Of a stretch of DNA of 64,000 nt, positions 28,457-39,150 are shown piece after piece. Source of the stretch: Alphaproteobacteria bacterium (lineage in GTDB: Bacteria > Pseudomonadota > Alphaproteobacteria > Micropepsales > Micropepsaceae); NCBI GenBank assembly GCA_947474645.1, contig CANJJD010000005.1:1-64000 (forward strand), read 5' to 3'. The notes beneath the pieces were generated by a model that searched no databases, was not told where the DNA came from, and saw only the letters and a list, made by a program, of their open reading frames with translations. The number at the start of each line of letters is the position of its first letter. Positions within the stretch are counted from its first letter, which is position 1. The position numbers and the translations under genes are program-made.

Positions 28457-28520
28457 CTCCTCATGCTGAGCCTGTCGAAGCAGGAGGAGCCGCTCCCCCT
28501 TCGACAAGCTCAGGGTGAGG
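28457..28520. repeat. Intergenic inverted repeat of the CTGAGCCTGTCGAAG type
   Basis: Left arm CTCATGCTGAGCCTGTCGAA and right arm CTTCGACAAGCTCAGGGTGA form a stem of about 20 bases between convergent genes. This sequence family is scattered through many alphaproteobacterial genomes. It may terminate transcription of the cytochrome and kdsA genes. Confidence 0.7.
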
Positions 28521-28527
28521 ATTTGCG

Positions 28528-29373
28528 CTAGCGCTTTACCACGGCATCAATCTCGGCCAACTGTTCCAGCAGCGCCGGGAAGTCTTTCAGCTTGACCATG
28601 TTGGGCCCGTCGCTGGGCGCATGGTCGGGATCCTGGTGCACTTCCATGAAGACGCAGGCAACCCCCGCCGCCACCGCGGCGCGCGCCAGGTACGGCACCA
28701 TGCTGCGGTCGCCGCCCGACTTGTCGCCCTGCCCGCCCGGCTGCTGCACCGAATGGGTGGCGTCGAACACCACCGGCGCGCCGAACCCCGCCATGATCGG
28801 CAGGGCACGCATGTCGCTCACCAATGTGTTGTAGCCGAAGGAAACGCCACGCTCGGTCACCAGCACATTGGGGTTTCCGGCGCCGGTGATCTTGGCGATC
28901 ACATTCTTCATGTCCCAGGGCGACAGGAACTGGCCCTTTTTCACATTGACGCATTTGCCGGTATGGGCCGCGGCGACCAGCAGGTCGGTCTGGCGCGATA
29001 AAAACGCGGGAATTTGCAGCACGTCCACCGCTTGCGCCACCGCCGCGCATTGGTCGCGCTCATGCACGTCGGTCAGCACCGGCAGGCCGAACTGTTTGCG
29101 AATATCGGCAAAGATCGGCAGCGCATTTTCCAGCCCGATGCCGCGCGCCGTGCTGGCGCTGGTGCGGTTGGCCTTGTCGAAGCTGGTCTTGTAGATCAGC
29201 CCCAGCCCCAGCTTGCCACAAGCCTCCTTCAGCGCCCCCGCCATATCGAAGGCATGCGCCCGGCTTTCGAGCTGGCAGGGCCCGGCGATGATGGTGAGCT
29301 TTTTGGCGTTGCCGATTTCGACATTGCCTAGTGTGACAATAGAATTAGGTGTGACAACGGGATTGGGGTTCAT
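28528..29373 (-). CDS. kdsA: 3-deoxy-8-phosphooctulonate synthase (KDO-8-P synthase)
   Basis: 281 residues. The family motifs are LTIIAGPCQLESRAHAFD, YKTSFDKANRTS, LPVLTDVHE, DVLQIPAFLSRQTDLLVAA, TERGVSFGYN and DATHSVQQPGGQ. It condenses PEP with arabinose-5-phosphate to make the KDO of lipopolysaccharide. It lies between pyrG and eno, as in many alphaproteobacteria, though here with intervening genes. Confidence 0.96.
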   Translation of the reverse strand: MNPNPVVTPNSIVTLGNVEIGNAKKLTIIAGPCQLESRAHAFDMAGALKEACGKLGLGLIYKTSFDKANRTSASTARGIGLENALPIFADIRKQFGLPVLTDVHERDQCAAVAQAVDVLQIPAFLSRQTDLLVAAAHTGKCVNVKKGQFLSPWDMKNVIAKITGAGNPNVLVTERGVSFGYNTLVSDMRALPIMAGFGAPVVFDATHSVQQPGGQGDKSGGDRSMVPYLARAAVAAGVACVFMEVHQDPDHAPSDGPNMVKLKDFPALLEQLAEIDAVVKR

Positions 29374-29414
29374 GGAGCCCTTTTAAGTCAGGGCCGGTCC
29401 GGGGGCAAATAGCC

Positions 29415-30536
29415 CTACTTGACGATCACGGCTGTCGCAGCGGACGCCGCCACGCCCGAGAAGGGCGCCATGAAGCCCATCACATCGGCGAAGAAGGTGT
29501 TGTGCACCTTGACCACGTCGCCGGGGCGGATGGTGGTGGTGCGGTCCACCGGCACTTCCTGTTCGGTGTTGCTGCCTTCGCGGCGGATGAAGACCACGCT
29601 CTCCACCGCGGTGGGCGTAAAGCCGCCCGCCAGGGCGATGGCGTTCAACGCGTTCATGTGATCCACGTAAGGATATTGTCCCGGCCGGTTGACCGCGCCG
29701 ATGATATAGAAAGGCCGGTAGGTGGACATCTCCACCGCAACGCGCGGCGATTTCAGATAGCCCTGCGCCAGCGAACCGCCGATGGCCGCTTCCAGTTGCT
29801 GCGAGGTATAGCCGGCGGCGCGCACCTGGCCGATCAGCGGCAGGCGCACAAAGCCGGCGCCGTCGATGGTGAACTCGCCCGACAGGTCGGCTTCCCCGAA
29901 CACGTTCAGGCGCATCTTGTCACCCGGGCCCAGCACATAGTCGGTGTTGTCTGTGCGGCCGGCGGTTTCCTGCTGGTAATAGGCATAGGGATCGCCGCGC
30001 ATCGGCGAGACGGACGCCAGGCGGGGCGACGGATAGGACGGCCCCGACGGCATCACCGGCTTGTAGCCATAGGCTTCCGGCACCGGCGCAGGCCCTGCAG
30101 CGCCCGGCTGCGGGCGATAGCCATAACCTTGCGCCAGCGGCGCGGGCGCCCCCTGCTCCGGCCGGTAGCCATAAGCGCCGCTCGAAACCGGGGCTGCCTG
30201 ATAACTGGGGGCCGGCGCATAAGCCTGCGGCGCCTGGACCGGCTGCGGCGCATAGGCCGGCGGCGGCGACACGGTGACGGCCGGAGCCGGACCGCTGTTC
30301 AGGCTGCTGTAATAGCCATTGGGGGCGGCGCTGGTTCCTGGCGCCGGCGTGAAGCTGGCCGGCGGCGGAGCCAGCGACGTGGCCGGCACGGTGTCGTAAT
30401 TGTCGCCGGGGAAACGCTTGAGGCCGTAATTGCCGTCACCGGCGGCGCGGGCATGGCCGGTCACGGCAAGCAGCAGCAGGCCGGCCAGGAAAATGGCGGC
30501 AGCGCGCGTCAGCAAAAGCGGCAGAGAACGGCCCAT
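29415..30536 (-). CDS. Polysaccharide export protein (Wza-like, PES family)
   Basis: 373 residues with a signal peptide (AAIFLAGLLLLAVTGHARAA) lacking a lipobox cysteine, unlike E. coli Wza. A long Pro/Ala/Tyr-rich linker (about 50-190) carries repeated YGYRP/YGYKP units. The polysaccharide-export domain (YVLGPGDKMRLNVFGEADLS) and an SLBB-like domain (FYIIGAVNRPGQYPYV) follow. Such proteins form the periplasmic/outer-membrane conduit for exopolysaccharide. No other exopolysaccharide genes are adjacent. Confidence 0.85.
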   Translation of the reverse strand: MGRSLPLLLTRAAAIFLAGLLLLAVTGHARAAGDGNYGLKRFPGDNYDTVPATSLAPPPASFTPAPGTSAAPNGYYSSLNSGPAPAVTVSPPPAYAPQPVQAPQAYAPAPSYQAAPVSSGAYGYRPEQGAPAPLAQGYGYRPQPGAAGPAPVPEAYGYKPVMPSGPSYPSPRLASVSPMRGDPYAYYQQETAGRTDNTDYVLGPGDKMRLNVFGEADLSGEFTIDGAGFVRLPLIGQVRAAGYTSQQLEAAIGGSLAQGYLKSPRVAVEMSTYRPFYIIGAVNRPGQYPYVDHMNALNAIALAGGFTPTAVESVVFIRREGSNTEQEVPVDRTTTIRPGDVVKVHNTFFADVMGFMAPFSGVAASAATAVIVK

Positions 30537-30622
30537 GGGACGATCCTATGTCCCGGGTCTTACTTATTCCCTAGCGCCTTGGGGGTTGCAGTTAAGGACC
30601 TGTTAACGGGTATAAACAGGCC

Positions 30623-31159
30623 ATGAGCCAAGCCAAGCTTTTCGCCGTCTATCTGGGCGGCCGCGCCCCCAAGGCCAATACCGAGCTGCACGACGTGGTG
30701 TTCGCCACGGGCGCCCGGATCGAGGACACGTACCCCCAATTGCTGGAAAAATGGTTCGGCAATCCGGTAGGCCTGCACCTGGATAGCTGGCTGGAGCTGG
30801 ACGTGGTGGATGGCTGGCGCGTGACCCTGTCGGGAGCACCCTCACCTGCGCCGGAAAAGCTCTTCTTCGTGAACCTCGGCGCCTATGACGAGAATTTCAC
30901 CGAACTGCATGCCAACGGCTTCTATGTCGCCGCCACGCCGGAAGAAGCCAAGAAGCGCTGCCTCGCGCAATATTTCACCAGCGGCTATGAGCTGCCGCAC
31001 AAGGACGACCTGCACGACATTGACGACTGCATCGCGCTGGATACGGTGAACGGCTTGCGCGTAACGCTGACCAAGACCGGCGAGACCTCCGCCCACAAGC
31101 CCAGCAACGGTTATCACATTGTTCCGAAGGACGTGATCGCGGCGTATCTCGCGCGTTAG
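30623..31159 (+). CDS. DUF1543 domain-containing protein
   Basis: 178 residues holding two copies of the DUF1543 fold: KLFAVYLGGRAPKANTELHD at about 5-24, and a second half starting LFFVNLGAYDENFTELHANG. No signal peptide or membrane segment. The biochemical function of the family is unknown; members are small cytoplasmic proteins in proteobacteria. It converges on, and slightly overlaps, the gene downstream of pyrG. Confidence 0.8.
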   Translation: MSQAKLFAVYLGGRAPKANTELHDVVFATGARIEDTYPQLLEKWFGNPVGLHLDSWLELDVVDGWRVTLSGAPSPAPEKLFFVNLGAYDENFTELHANGFYVAATPEEAKKRCLAQYFTSGYELPHKDDLHDIDDCIALDTVNGLRVTLTKTGETSAHKPSNGYHIVPKDVIAAYLAR

Positions 31160-31550
31160 CCGGCGATGCCGACGGCGGTGGTCACCGCGCCCGCCGTGAA
31201 CGCCACCAGGCTCAGCAAGGCGGACAGGATCGCAAAAATGCGGATGCGCTTGGAAACACGCGGGATCCCACCGCGGCCATGCTCGGTGGTCAGCATCTGG
31301 GTGATATAGGCGAGCAAGGTGGTGGTCACCGCCAGGATCACACCGGTCAAAAAACACAGCAACGGCCAGAACAGGACATGGGCCATGGCCGAGCCGTTAT
31401 GCTGGTCATTGGCCCAGACCTGGCCGACAAAGGTGAGCAGCGCGATCACCGCCGCGCCATTGATCAGGGTCAGGGTGCGGATCGCCAGGATGGCGAACTC
31501 CACCGCTGCTTCAAACATGTGCTGGGGAAAATCGTCGGGTGCCTGGGCCA

Positions 31551-31551
<1 letters not shown>
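31156..31551 (-). CDS. Membrane protein of unknown function downstream of pyrG
   Basis: 131 residues with three clear hydrophobic segments (about 27-45, 58-84 and 104-129). It has no recognisable domain. The ATG overlaps the pyrG stop by one base, so it is translated from the pyrG transcript. The hydrophobic profile suggests a small inner-membrane protein. Confidence 0.7.
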
Positions 31552-33185
<1,634 letters not shown>

Positions 33186-33279
33186 TCACCATCATCAAAC
33201 AGGTGTGCGCGCGCAAGCGCAAAAGCGGAAATATTTTCCGCCGCTAACAGGCCCGCGAAAAACGCAGAACTAAAGGGGC

Positions 33280-33621
33280 TTATTGCGGCTTGGGGACCGA
33301 CGGGCCGGTCGGCAAAGCGGGCGCGGCCGGCTTGGCGGGGATCGGCGTGGAAGGCGCCGCCGAATCAAGGATCGAAGTCTGGTCGCGGCCCTTCAGCGCC
33401 AGGATGTTCAGGCCGATACAGGTGACGAAGAACAGGAAGGCCAGGATGGCGGTGGTGCGGGTCAGGGTGTCGGCCGCGCCGCGGGCGGTGAACAGCCCGC
33501 CCATGCCGCCGCCGCTGCCGCCGCCCATGCCCAGCGCGCCGCCTTCGGAACGCTGCAACAGGATAAAGCAGATCAGCGCCAGGGAGATGATCAGTTCGGC
33601 GACAAGCAACAGGGTCTGCAT
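33280..33621 (-). CDS. secG: Preprotein translocase subunit SecG
   Basis: 113 residues. Two transmembrane segments (about 3-18 and 52-72) flank the conserved loop FILLQRSEGGALGMGGGSGG. The C terminus is a Pro/Ala-rich tail. SecG assists protein passage through SecYEG. The position between tpiA and pyrG is the conserved one. Confidence 0.93.
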   Translation of the reverse strand: MQTLLLVAELIISLALICFILLQRSEGGALGMGGGSGGGMGGLFTARGAADTLTRTTAILAFLFFVTCIGLNILALKGRDQTSILDSAAPSTPIPAKPAAPALPTGPSVPKPQ

Positions 33622-33706
33622 GGACGAATATCCGGGCTTTCAGCGGGGTGTTTAGAGCATTGCCAAGTAAATAGGAAGATAGCGCAGTCCTTTCAATAAG
33701 GCATTG

Positions 33707-33828
33707 CTAGAGCGAGGGATTTTGATCGCCCAGCAGGGTTGCCTAGCGACAGCGTAGGCAACGAGCGATATGGGCGATAGCCCATGAGCGACGAGCAACG
33801 CACTGGGAGGTCAAAAGACCCGCTCTAG
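33707..33828. repeat. Large palindromic element ending on a stop codon
   Basis: The outer arms CTAGAGCGAGGGATTTTGA and TCAAAAGACCCGCTCTAG pair almost fully. Nested inside are perfect hairpins GTTGCCTA...TAGGCAAC and ATGGGC-GAT-AGCCCAT. The right arm's final CTAG contains the TAG stop (minus strand) of the receiver-like gene. It has the same architecture as the element at 41943-42043 and may be a mobile palindromic unit that also ends transcription. Confidence 0.6.
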
Positions 33829-34778
33829 GAGGCCAGGGCCTGGGCCTGCTGGCGAGCCCGGATCAGGGCCACGGTGGCGTCAATTTCCGACAACTGGTCG
33901 GCCGCGCTTTTCTCGGGATGGAAGACCTGGTGCAGGCTCAGCCCGGCATGGCCCAGCAGGTGCAGCGAGGCATTGCGGTCCACGCCCAGCACCAGCCCTT
34001 CGGCCGCCGCCAGCACCGACTGGCACCATTCCACCGCCGGCTCGAAATCGGTGCCCGTGGAGCGCACCTCGATGGACTTGGCCAGCACCTGCAGCTTGGC
34101 AAGGTCGGGCGATATCTGCCCCGCAACGAGCGGCGCTTCCTGGATCAGCCGCCACAGGATGCAGACCTGGAAGGAATCGCGGCGCAGCTTCTCCGATGTC
34201 AGCTTTTCGCGCGCCACTTTCAGTTCTTCGTCCAGCTTGCGGGCGATGGCCTCGCTCGACAATTTGTCCTTGGCCTTCATCTTCAGCGAATTGGGCGGAT
34301 CGAACAGTTCGATAGTGGATTCGCGCCCCGTATCCTTGCGGCGATCCGGCCCGACATAGTCGGTGGTGATGACAAAGCCCTTGCGGCGATCAATATGGGA
34401 CTCGATGCGCTGGCCCAGGGTCGCGGTGGAAAAGGGGCGCAGGATCAGATCGTCGGCGCCGCTGGACACCACCTTGTTGATCAAAGCGGTGGTCTTTTCC
34501 CAAGCGGTGACAATGATGACGATAAAGGGGTTGTGGCCCGCCCCGCCCTGGCGCATCTGCTGGATGGCGGCGCACAGTTCTTCGGCGGCGCCCTGGGCTT
34601 CGCACAGCGCGATGTCCGGCGGATTTTTCTGCACCGCCTCGATAAAGGCATCCAGGGTGGAGACGGTTTCGGTGCGGCGGAAACCAAGCGCGTACAGGGT
34701 CGCACGCGTCGCGGTGCGGTTTGACGGCACCGGATCGTAAATCAGCACGTCAACACTGTCGTAGGACAGCCTGCTCAT
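33825..34778 (-). CDS. Receiver-like protein with degenerate phosphorylation site
   Basis: 317 residues. Residues 8-130 align with a CheY-like receiver, but the phospho-accepting Asp is Glu60 (DIALCEAQG) and the conserved Lys is Arg114 (LILRPFS); Asp15 and Thr91 remain. A VGPDRRKD motif at about 142-149 precedes a helical C-terminal region with coiled-coil potential (SSEAIARKLDEELKVAREKL). A Glu at this site often mimics the phosphorylated state. No DNA-binding domain is visible. It is transcribed after tpiA. Confidence 0.8.
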   Translation of the reverse strand: MSRLSYDSVDVLIYDPVPSNRTATRATLYALGFRRTETVSTLDAFIEAVQKNPPDIALCEAQGAAEELCAAIQQMRQGGAGHNPFIVIIVTAWEKTTALINKVVSSGADDLILRPFSTATLGQRIESHIDRRKGFVITTDYVGPDRRKDTGRESTIELFDPPNSLKMKAKDKLSSEAIARKLDEELKVAREKLTSEKLRRDSFQVCILWRLIQEAPLVAGQISPDLAKLQVLAKSIEVRSTGTDFEPAVEWCQSVLAAAEGLVLGVDRNASLHLLGHAGLSLHQVFHPEKSAADQLSEIDATVALIRARQQAQALAS

Positions 34779-34854
34779 TCACCCACCGCACGCATTATTA
34801 TTTATTGCGTTGAGAATGCGGGAAGCCCCGTTAACAAACGGTCAGGCGACGTGG

Positions 34855-35598
34855 TTAAACCTGTTTAAGGGCCGTGATAATGCTCAGAAAATCGGAGGCC
34901 TTGAGGCTGGCGCCGCCTACCAATGCGCCATTCACTTCCGGCAGGTTAAGGATATCGGCGGCATTGTCCGGTTTGACCGAGCCGCCATACAGGATGCGGA
35001 TGCCCCGTCCCGCCTCGCCCAGCCGCCGCACCAGGCAATTTCGGATATGGCCATGCATGGCGATGATGTCGGCGGTGGTCGGCGTGCGGCCGGTGCCGAT
35101 GGCCCAGACCGGCTCATAGGCGATGGTGGTATTGGCGGCGGTCGCCGCGCCCGGCACGCTGCCGTCCACCTGGCTGGCGCAAATATTGTTGGCATCGCCG
35201 GCATAGCGCTGGGCTTCGGTTTCGCCGATGCAGATGATGGCGCCCAGGCCCGCGCGCCAGGCGGCCCCAGCCTTGGCCGCCACGTCGCCGTCGCGCTCGC
35301 CATGATACTGGCGCCGCTCGCTGTGCCCGACGATCACGTGGCTGGCGCCCGCGTCCTTCAGCATCGAGGCCGAGATGTCGCCGGTGAAGGCGCCGCCTTC
35401 CTTGGCGCTGCAATCCTGGCCGCCCAGCGCGAAGCCGTCCTTCACCACGGCCGCCTGGGCCAGAAGCGTGAAAGGCGGGCATACCAGCACGTCGCAGGCC
35501 GGCGCTTTGGCCGCCAGCGCGGCCTTCAACGCAACCAGTTCGGCCAGGCTGGACGCCAGGCCGTTCATCTTCCAGTTTCCCGCCACCAGCGGACGCAT
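34855..35598 (-). CDS. tpiA: Triose-phosphate isomerase
   Basis: 247 residues. The N terminus has VAGNWKMNG with the active-site Asn/Lys. The catalytic His is in VIVGHSERRQYHGE, the catalytic Glu in AYEPVWAIGTG, and the phosphate-binding ILYGGSVKPDNA follows. It interconverts dihydroxyacetone phosphate and glyceraldehyde-3-phosphate. It is divergent from ppiD, a conserved alphaproteobacterial arrangement. Confidence 0.97.
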   Translation of the reverse strand: MRPLVAGNWKMNGLASSLAELVALKAALAAKAPACDVLVCPPFTLLAQAAVVKDGFALGGQDCSAKEGGAFTGDISASMLKDAGASHVIVGHSERRQYHGERDGDVAAKAGAAWRAGLGAIICIGETEAQRYAGDANNICASQVDGSVPGAATAANTTIAYEPVWAIGTGRTPTTADIIAMHGHIRNCLVRRLGEAGRGIRILYGGSVKPDNAADILNLPEVNGALVGGASLKASDFLSIITALKQV

Positions 35599-35728
35599 GC
35601 ATAACCCCTTGTAATTCCGTGCCTTCCCCGGCTAAACCCGCAGCAGTTAGCGGCTTGCGGGGCGGGTTCCCCCTCCCTATCATTCGCCGCCTTCCCGCGC
35701 CACGCTCTTAAGTCACGGAATTGCCGTC

Positions 35729-37621
35729 ATGATTCAATGGATGCACCGCCTCTCCAAGTCCTGGGCGGCCACGCTTTTGATGGGCGCGCTGACGCTCAGC
35801 TTTGTGGTGTGGGGCATTGCCGACGTCTTTACCGGCATGTCCACCGCCAGCGTCGCCACCGTGGGCGGCACCGACATCGGGCAGCAGGAATTCCAGCGCA
35901 CCTATCGCAACTTCCTGCGCAACCAGGGCCAGCAGATGGGCACCGAAGTCACGCCCGAGATGGCCCAGAAGATGGGCCTGGACCAGGTGGCGCTGCAGCA
36001 GATGATCAGCCGCACCGCGCTGAACAATGAAGCCAAGAAGCTGGGCCTGACCGTATCCGATGCCGCGCTGGCCGCCAATGTGCGCACCATGGCGCCGTTC
36101 CGCGGCACCCTGGGCCAGTTCGACCGCCGCGTTTTCGTCCAGGCGATCAACGCCGCCGGCTATACCGAGGAACAATTCCTGGAGGAAATCCGCCAGGACA
36201 TGGTCCGCGACCAGCTCACCGCCGCGGTCGAAGGCAATTTCATGGTCCCGCCCACCTATGCCCAGGCGCTGTTCCAGTACATCAATGAAAAGCGCGCCGT
36301 GGAGTATGTGGTGGTGTCGCCCGAGCATGCCGGCGATGTCCCGCCCCCCAGCGAGACGGTGCTGGGCGCCTATGTGAAGTCCCATCCCGAGCGTTACTCC
36401 ACCCCCGAATATCGCGATGCCGATTATGCCGCCATCGCGCCGGCAGACGTGATGGCCTCCATCGCCATCACCGACGCGCAATTGCAGCAGGCCTATGACG
36501 CGCAGAAGTCCACCTATGTGATCGCCGAAAAGCGCGACGTGCAGCAGATCGAGTTCAAGACCCTGGCCGAGGCCGCCGACGCCAGCGCCAAGATCAAGGC
36601 CGGCATGACCTATGAGGAACTGGCCAGCCGCCGCAATCTTCCCCTGGCGCAGATCTCGCTGGGCACCCTGGCCCAGGACGAACTGCCCGATGCCGAACGC
36701 GCCAAGGCGATCTTCGCCCTGCCCGAGGGCCAGGTCAGCGAGCCGATCAAGACCGGCTTTGGCGGCTTTGCCCTGGCGCGGGTCACCAAGATCACGCCCG
36801 GCACCAGCAAGAGCCTGGCGGATGTGAAGGACGAACTCAGCAAGACGCTGACCACCCAGCTTGCCGGCGCAAAGCTGGTGGACGCGGTCAATGCCTATAC
36901 CGATGCCCGCTCCAATGGCGATGAAATGAAGGACGCGGCCAAGAAGGCCGGCATGAAGGTGTCGCACCTGCCCAGCGTGGATGTGACCGGCATGGGCAAG
37001 GACGGCGTTCGCGCCGATGTGCCCGCCGATCCGGAATTCCTGCCAGCCGTGTTCAAGGGCGAAGTGGGCGAGGATACCGATCCCTTCGCCACCAAGCTGG
37101 GCGCCTTCTATACCATCCATGTGAATGGCGTGACGCCGCCCAAGCTGAAGCCGCTGGATCAGGTGCGCATCCAGGCGCTGGCCGACTGGACCGGTGAGCA
37201 GCGCGCCAAGCTCCTGGCCGCCAAGGCCAAGACGCTTGCCGGCCAGGCCGCCAAGGACAAGTCGCTGGACGCGATCGCCCGGGAATTGAAAGTGCCGGTG
37301 CAGAAAAGCCCGGCGCTGGGCCGCGAGACCAACGACACCATGTTCAACGCCGCGATGGTGGCCAAGCTGTTCAACGCCCCGCCCGGCGGCGTGGATTTCG
37401 GGCCGCAGGGCCTTTCGGGCAATTACGTCATCGCCCGCATCACCGGCATCGCCCATCCCGCCCAGAACCCGCGCAACCAGGATTACATGGGCGGCGTGAT
37501 GCGCTTCACCCAATCGGTGGCCGGCGATTTCTCCATCGCCATGGCCAATGCCGCCCGCATCCGCCAGAACGTCAAAGTGAACCAGAAGCTGGTCCAGTCC
37601 GTGACGGGCTCCGGGCTGTGA
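35729..37621 (+). CDS. ppiD: SurA/PpiD-type periplasmic peptidyl-prolyl isomerase chaperone
   Basis: 630 residues. A single N-terminal membrane anchor (about 14-34, AATLLMGALTLSFVVWGIAD) is followed by a SurA-N-like chaperone region (VGGTDIGQQEFQRTYRN) and a degenerate parvulin domain (about 265-365, EGQVSEPIKTGFGGFALARV). PpiD proteins help newly exported proteins leave the Sec channel. Its stop overlaps the GTG start of trpE, so the two are coupled. Confidence 0.9.
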   Translation: MIQWMHRLSKSWAATLLMGALTLSFVVWGIADVFTGMSTASVATVGGTDIGQQEFQRTYRNFLRNQGQQMGTEVTPEMAQKMGLDQVALQQMISRTALNNEAKKLGLTVSDAALAANVRTMAPFRGTLGQFDRRVFVQAINAAGYTEEQFLEEIRQDMVRDQLTAAVEGNFMVPPTYAQALFQYINEKRAVEYVVVSPEHAGDVPPPSETVLGAYVKSHPERYSTPEYRDADYAAIAPADVMASIAITDAQLQQAYDAQKSTYVIAEKRDVQQIEFKTLAEAADASAKIKAGMTYEELASRRNLPLAQISLGTLAQDELPDAERAKAIFALPEGQVSEPIKTGFGGFALARVTKITPGTSKSLADVKDELSKTLTTQLAGAKLVDAVNAYTDARSNGDEMKDAAKKAGMKVSHLPSVDVTGMGKDGVRADVPADPEFLPAVFKGEVGEDTDPFATKLGAFYTIHVNGVTPPKLKPLDQVRIQALADWTGEQRAKLLAAKAKTLAGQAAKDKSLDAIARELKVPVQKSPALGRETNDTMFNAAMVAKLFNAPPGGVDFGPQGLSGNYVIARITGIAHPAQNPRNQDYMGGVMRFTQSVAGDFSIAMANAARIRQNVKVNQKLVQSVTGSGL

Positions 37622-39150
37622 TCCAGCCGGACTTTGACGGCTTCACCGCCGGGTACGCAAAAGGACAGGCCCAGCTTGTCTTTACCCGGCTGGTGGCCGA
37701 CCTGGAGACGCCGGTCTCCGCTTTCCTGAAACTAGGCTTTGATTCAGAAGGTGGGGGCAAGGACAATGCCTTCCTGCTGGAAAGCGTTCAGGGCGGCGAG
37801 ACGCGCGGCCGCTATTCGATCATCGGGCTGAAGCCGGACCTGATCTGGCGCTGCCGCGAGGGCAAGGCCGAGATCAACCGCGCCGCTCTCACCAATCCCG
37901 ACAGCTTCACGCCGCAAAGCGCCAAGCCGCTGGCCAGCCTTCGCACCCTGACGCAGGAAACGCAGGCGACGATCCCGAACGGCTTGCCGCCCATGGCCAC
38001 CGGACTGTTCGGTTACCTGGGCTATGACATGGCGCGGCAGGTGGAAAACCTGCCCAACCCGCCGCCGGACACGTTGGGATTGCCTGACGCCATCCTGCTG
38101 CGTCCCACCATCACCGCCATCTTCGACAGCGTGAAGGACGAGATCATCGTCATCACGCCGGTGTGGCCCGATGCGAAGCTGGACGCCAAGGCGGCCTATG
38201 CCCGCGCCACCGCGCGGCTGGACGAAGCCGTGGCCGCATTGGAAGCCCCTGCCCCGCATCCGGCGCCGGTGCCCGCCAACCTGCCCACCAATGTCGCCAT
38301 CCAGTCCAACATGACCAAGGATGAGTATTTCGCCGTGGTGGCGCGCGCCAAGGATTACATCATGGCGGGCGATGTGTTTCAGGTGGTGCCCAGCCAGCGC
38401 TTCCGCCGGCCCTTCACCCTGCCGCCTTTCTCGCTGTATCGCGCGCTGCGGCGGCTGAACCCGTCGCCCTATCTTTATTACCTGGCGATGCCCGGATTCC
38501 AGATCGTCGGCTCCAGCCCCGAAGTGCTGGTGCGGCTGCGTGACGGCAAGGTCACCATCCGCCCTATCGCCGGCACGCGCTGGAGAGGCAAGACGCCCGA
38601 GGAAGACAAGGCGCTGGCCGAAGACCTGATGGCCGATCCCAAGGAACGGGCCGAGCACCTGATGCTGATCGACCTGGGCCGCAACGATGTCGGCCGCATC
38701 GCCAAGACCGGCGCGGTGAAAGTCACCGACAGCTTCTTCATCGAGCGCTACAGCCATGTGATGCACCTTGTGTCCAATGTCGAAGGCGAAATCCGTGACG
38801 GGCTGGACGCGGTGGACGCGCTGGCCGCCGGCCTGCCCGCCGGCACATTGACGGGCGCGCCCAAGATCCGCGCCATGGAAATCATCGACGAGTTCGAAAA
38901 GGAAAAGCGCGGCGCCGCTTACGCCGGCGCGGTCGGCTATTTCGCCGCCGACGGCTCGATGGACACCTGCATCGTGCTGCGCACCGCCCTGGTCAAGGAT
39001 GGCATCATGTATGTCCAGGCCGGCGGCGGCGTGGTCGCCGATTCAGTGCCTGAGGCCGAGTACCAGGAGACCATCAACAAATCCAAGGCTCTGCTCGCCG
39101 CCGCCGAGGAAGCCGTGCGCTTTGCGAGCGCAGCCAAGAAGGGACAGTAA
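37618..39150 (+). CDS. trpE: Anthranilate synthase component I
   Basis: 510 residues, starting with GTG within the ppiD stop (GTGA). The chorismate-binding C-terminal domain has MAGDVFQVVPSQRF, IAGTRWRGKTPEEDK, MLIDLGRNDVGRIA, MHLVSNVEG, PAGTLTGAPKIRAMEI and IQAGGGVVADS-like sequence (YVQAGGGVVADSVPE). An N-terminal regulatory part contains LLESVQGGETRGRYS, related to the Trp-feedback LLES motif. It makes anthranilate with TrpG. trpG and trpDC lie 18 kb downstream, so the operon is split. Confidence 0.96.
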   Translation: MIQPDFDGFTAGYAKGQAQLVFTRLVADLETPVSAFLKLGFDSEGGGKDNAFLLESVQGGETRGRYSIIGLKPDLIWRCREGKAEINRAALTNPDSFTPQSAKPLASLRTLTQETQATIPNGLPPMATGLFGYLGYDMARQVENLPNPPPDTLGLPDAILLRPTITAIFDSVKDEIIVITPVWPDAKLDAKAAYARATARLDEAVAALEAPAPHPAPVPANLPTNVAIQSNMTKDEYFAVVARAKDYIMAGDVFQVVPSQRFRRPFTLPPFSLYRALRRLNPSPYLYYLAMPGFQIVGSSPEVLVRLRDGKVTIRPIAGTRWRGKTPEEDKALAEDLMADPKERAEHLMLIDLGRNDVGRIAKTGAVKVTDSFFIERYSHVMHLVSNVEGEIRDGLDAVDALAAGLPAGTLTGAPKIRAMEIIDEFEKEKRGAAYAGAVGYFAADGSMDTCIVLRTALVKDGIMYVQAGGGVVADSVPEAEYQETINKSKALLAAAEEAVRFASAAKKGQ

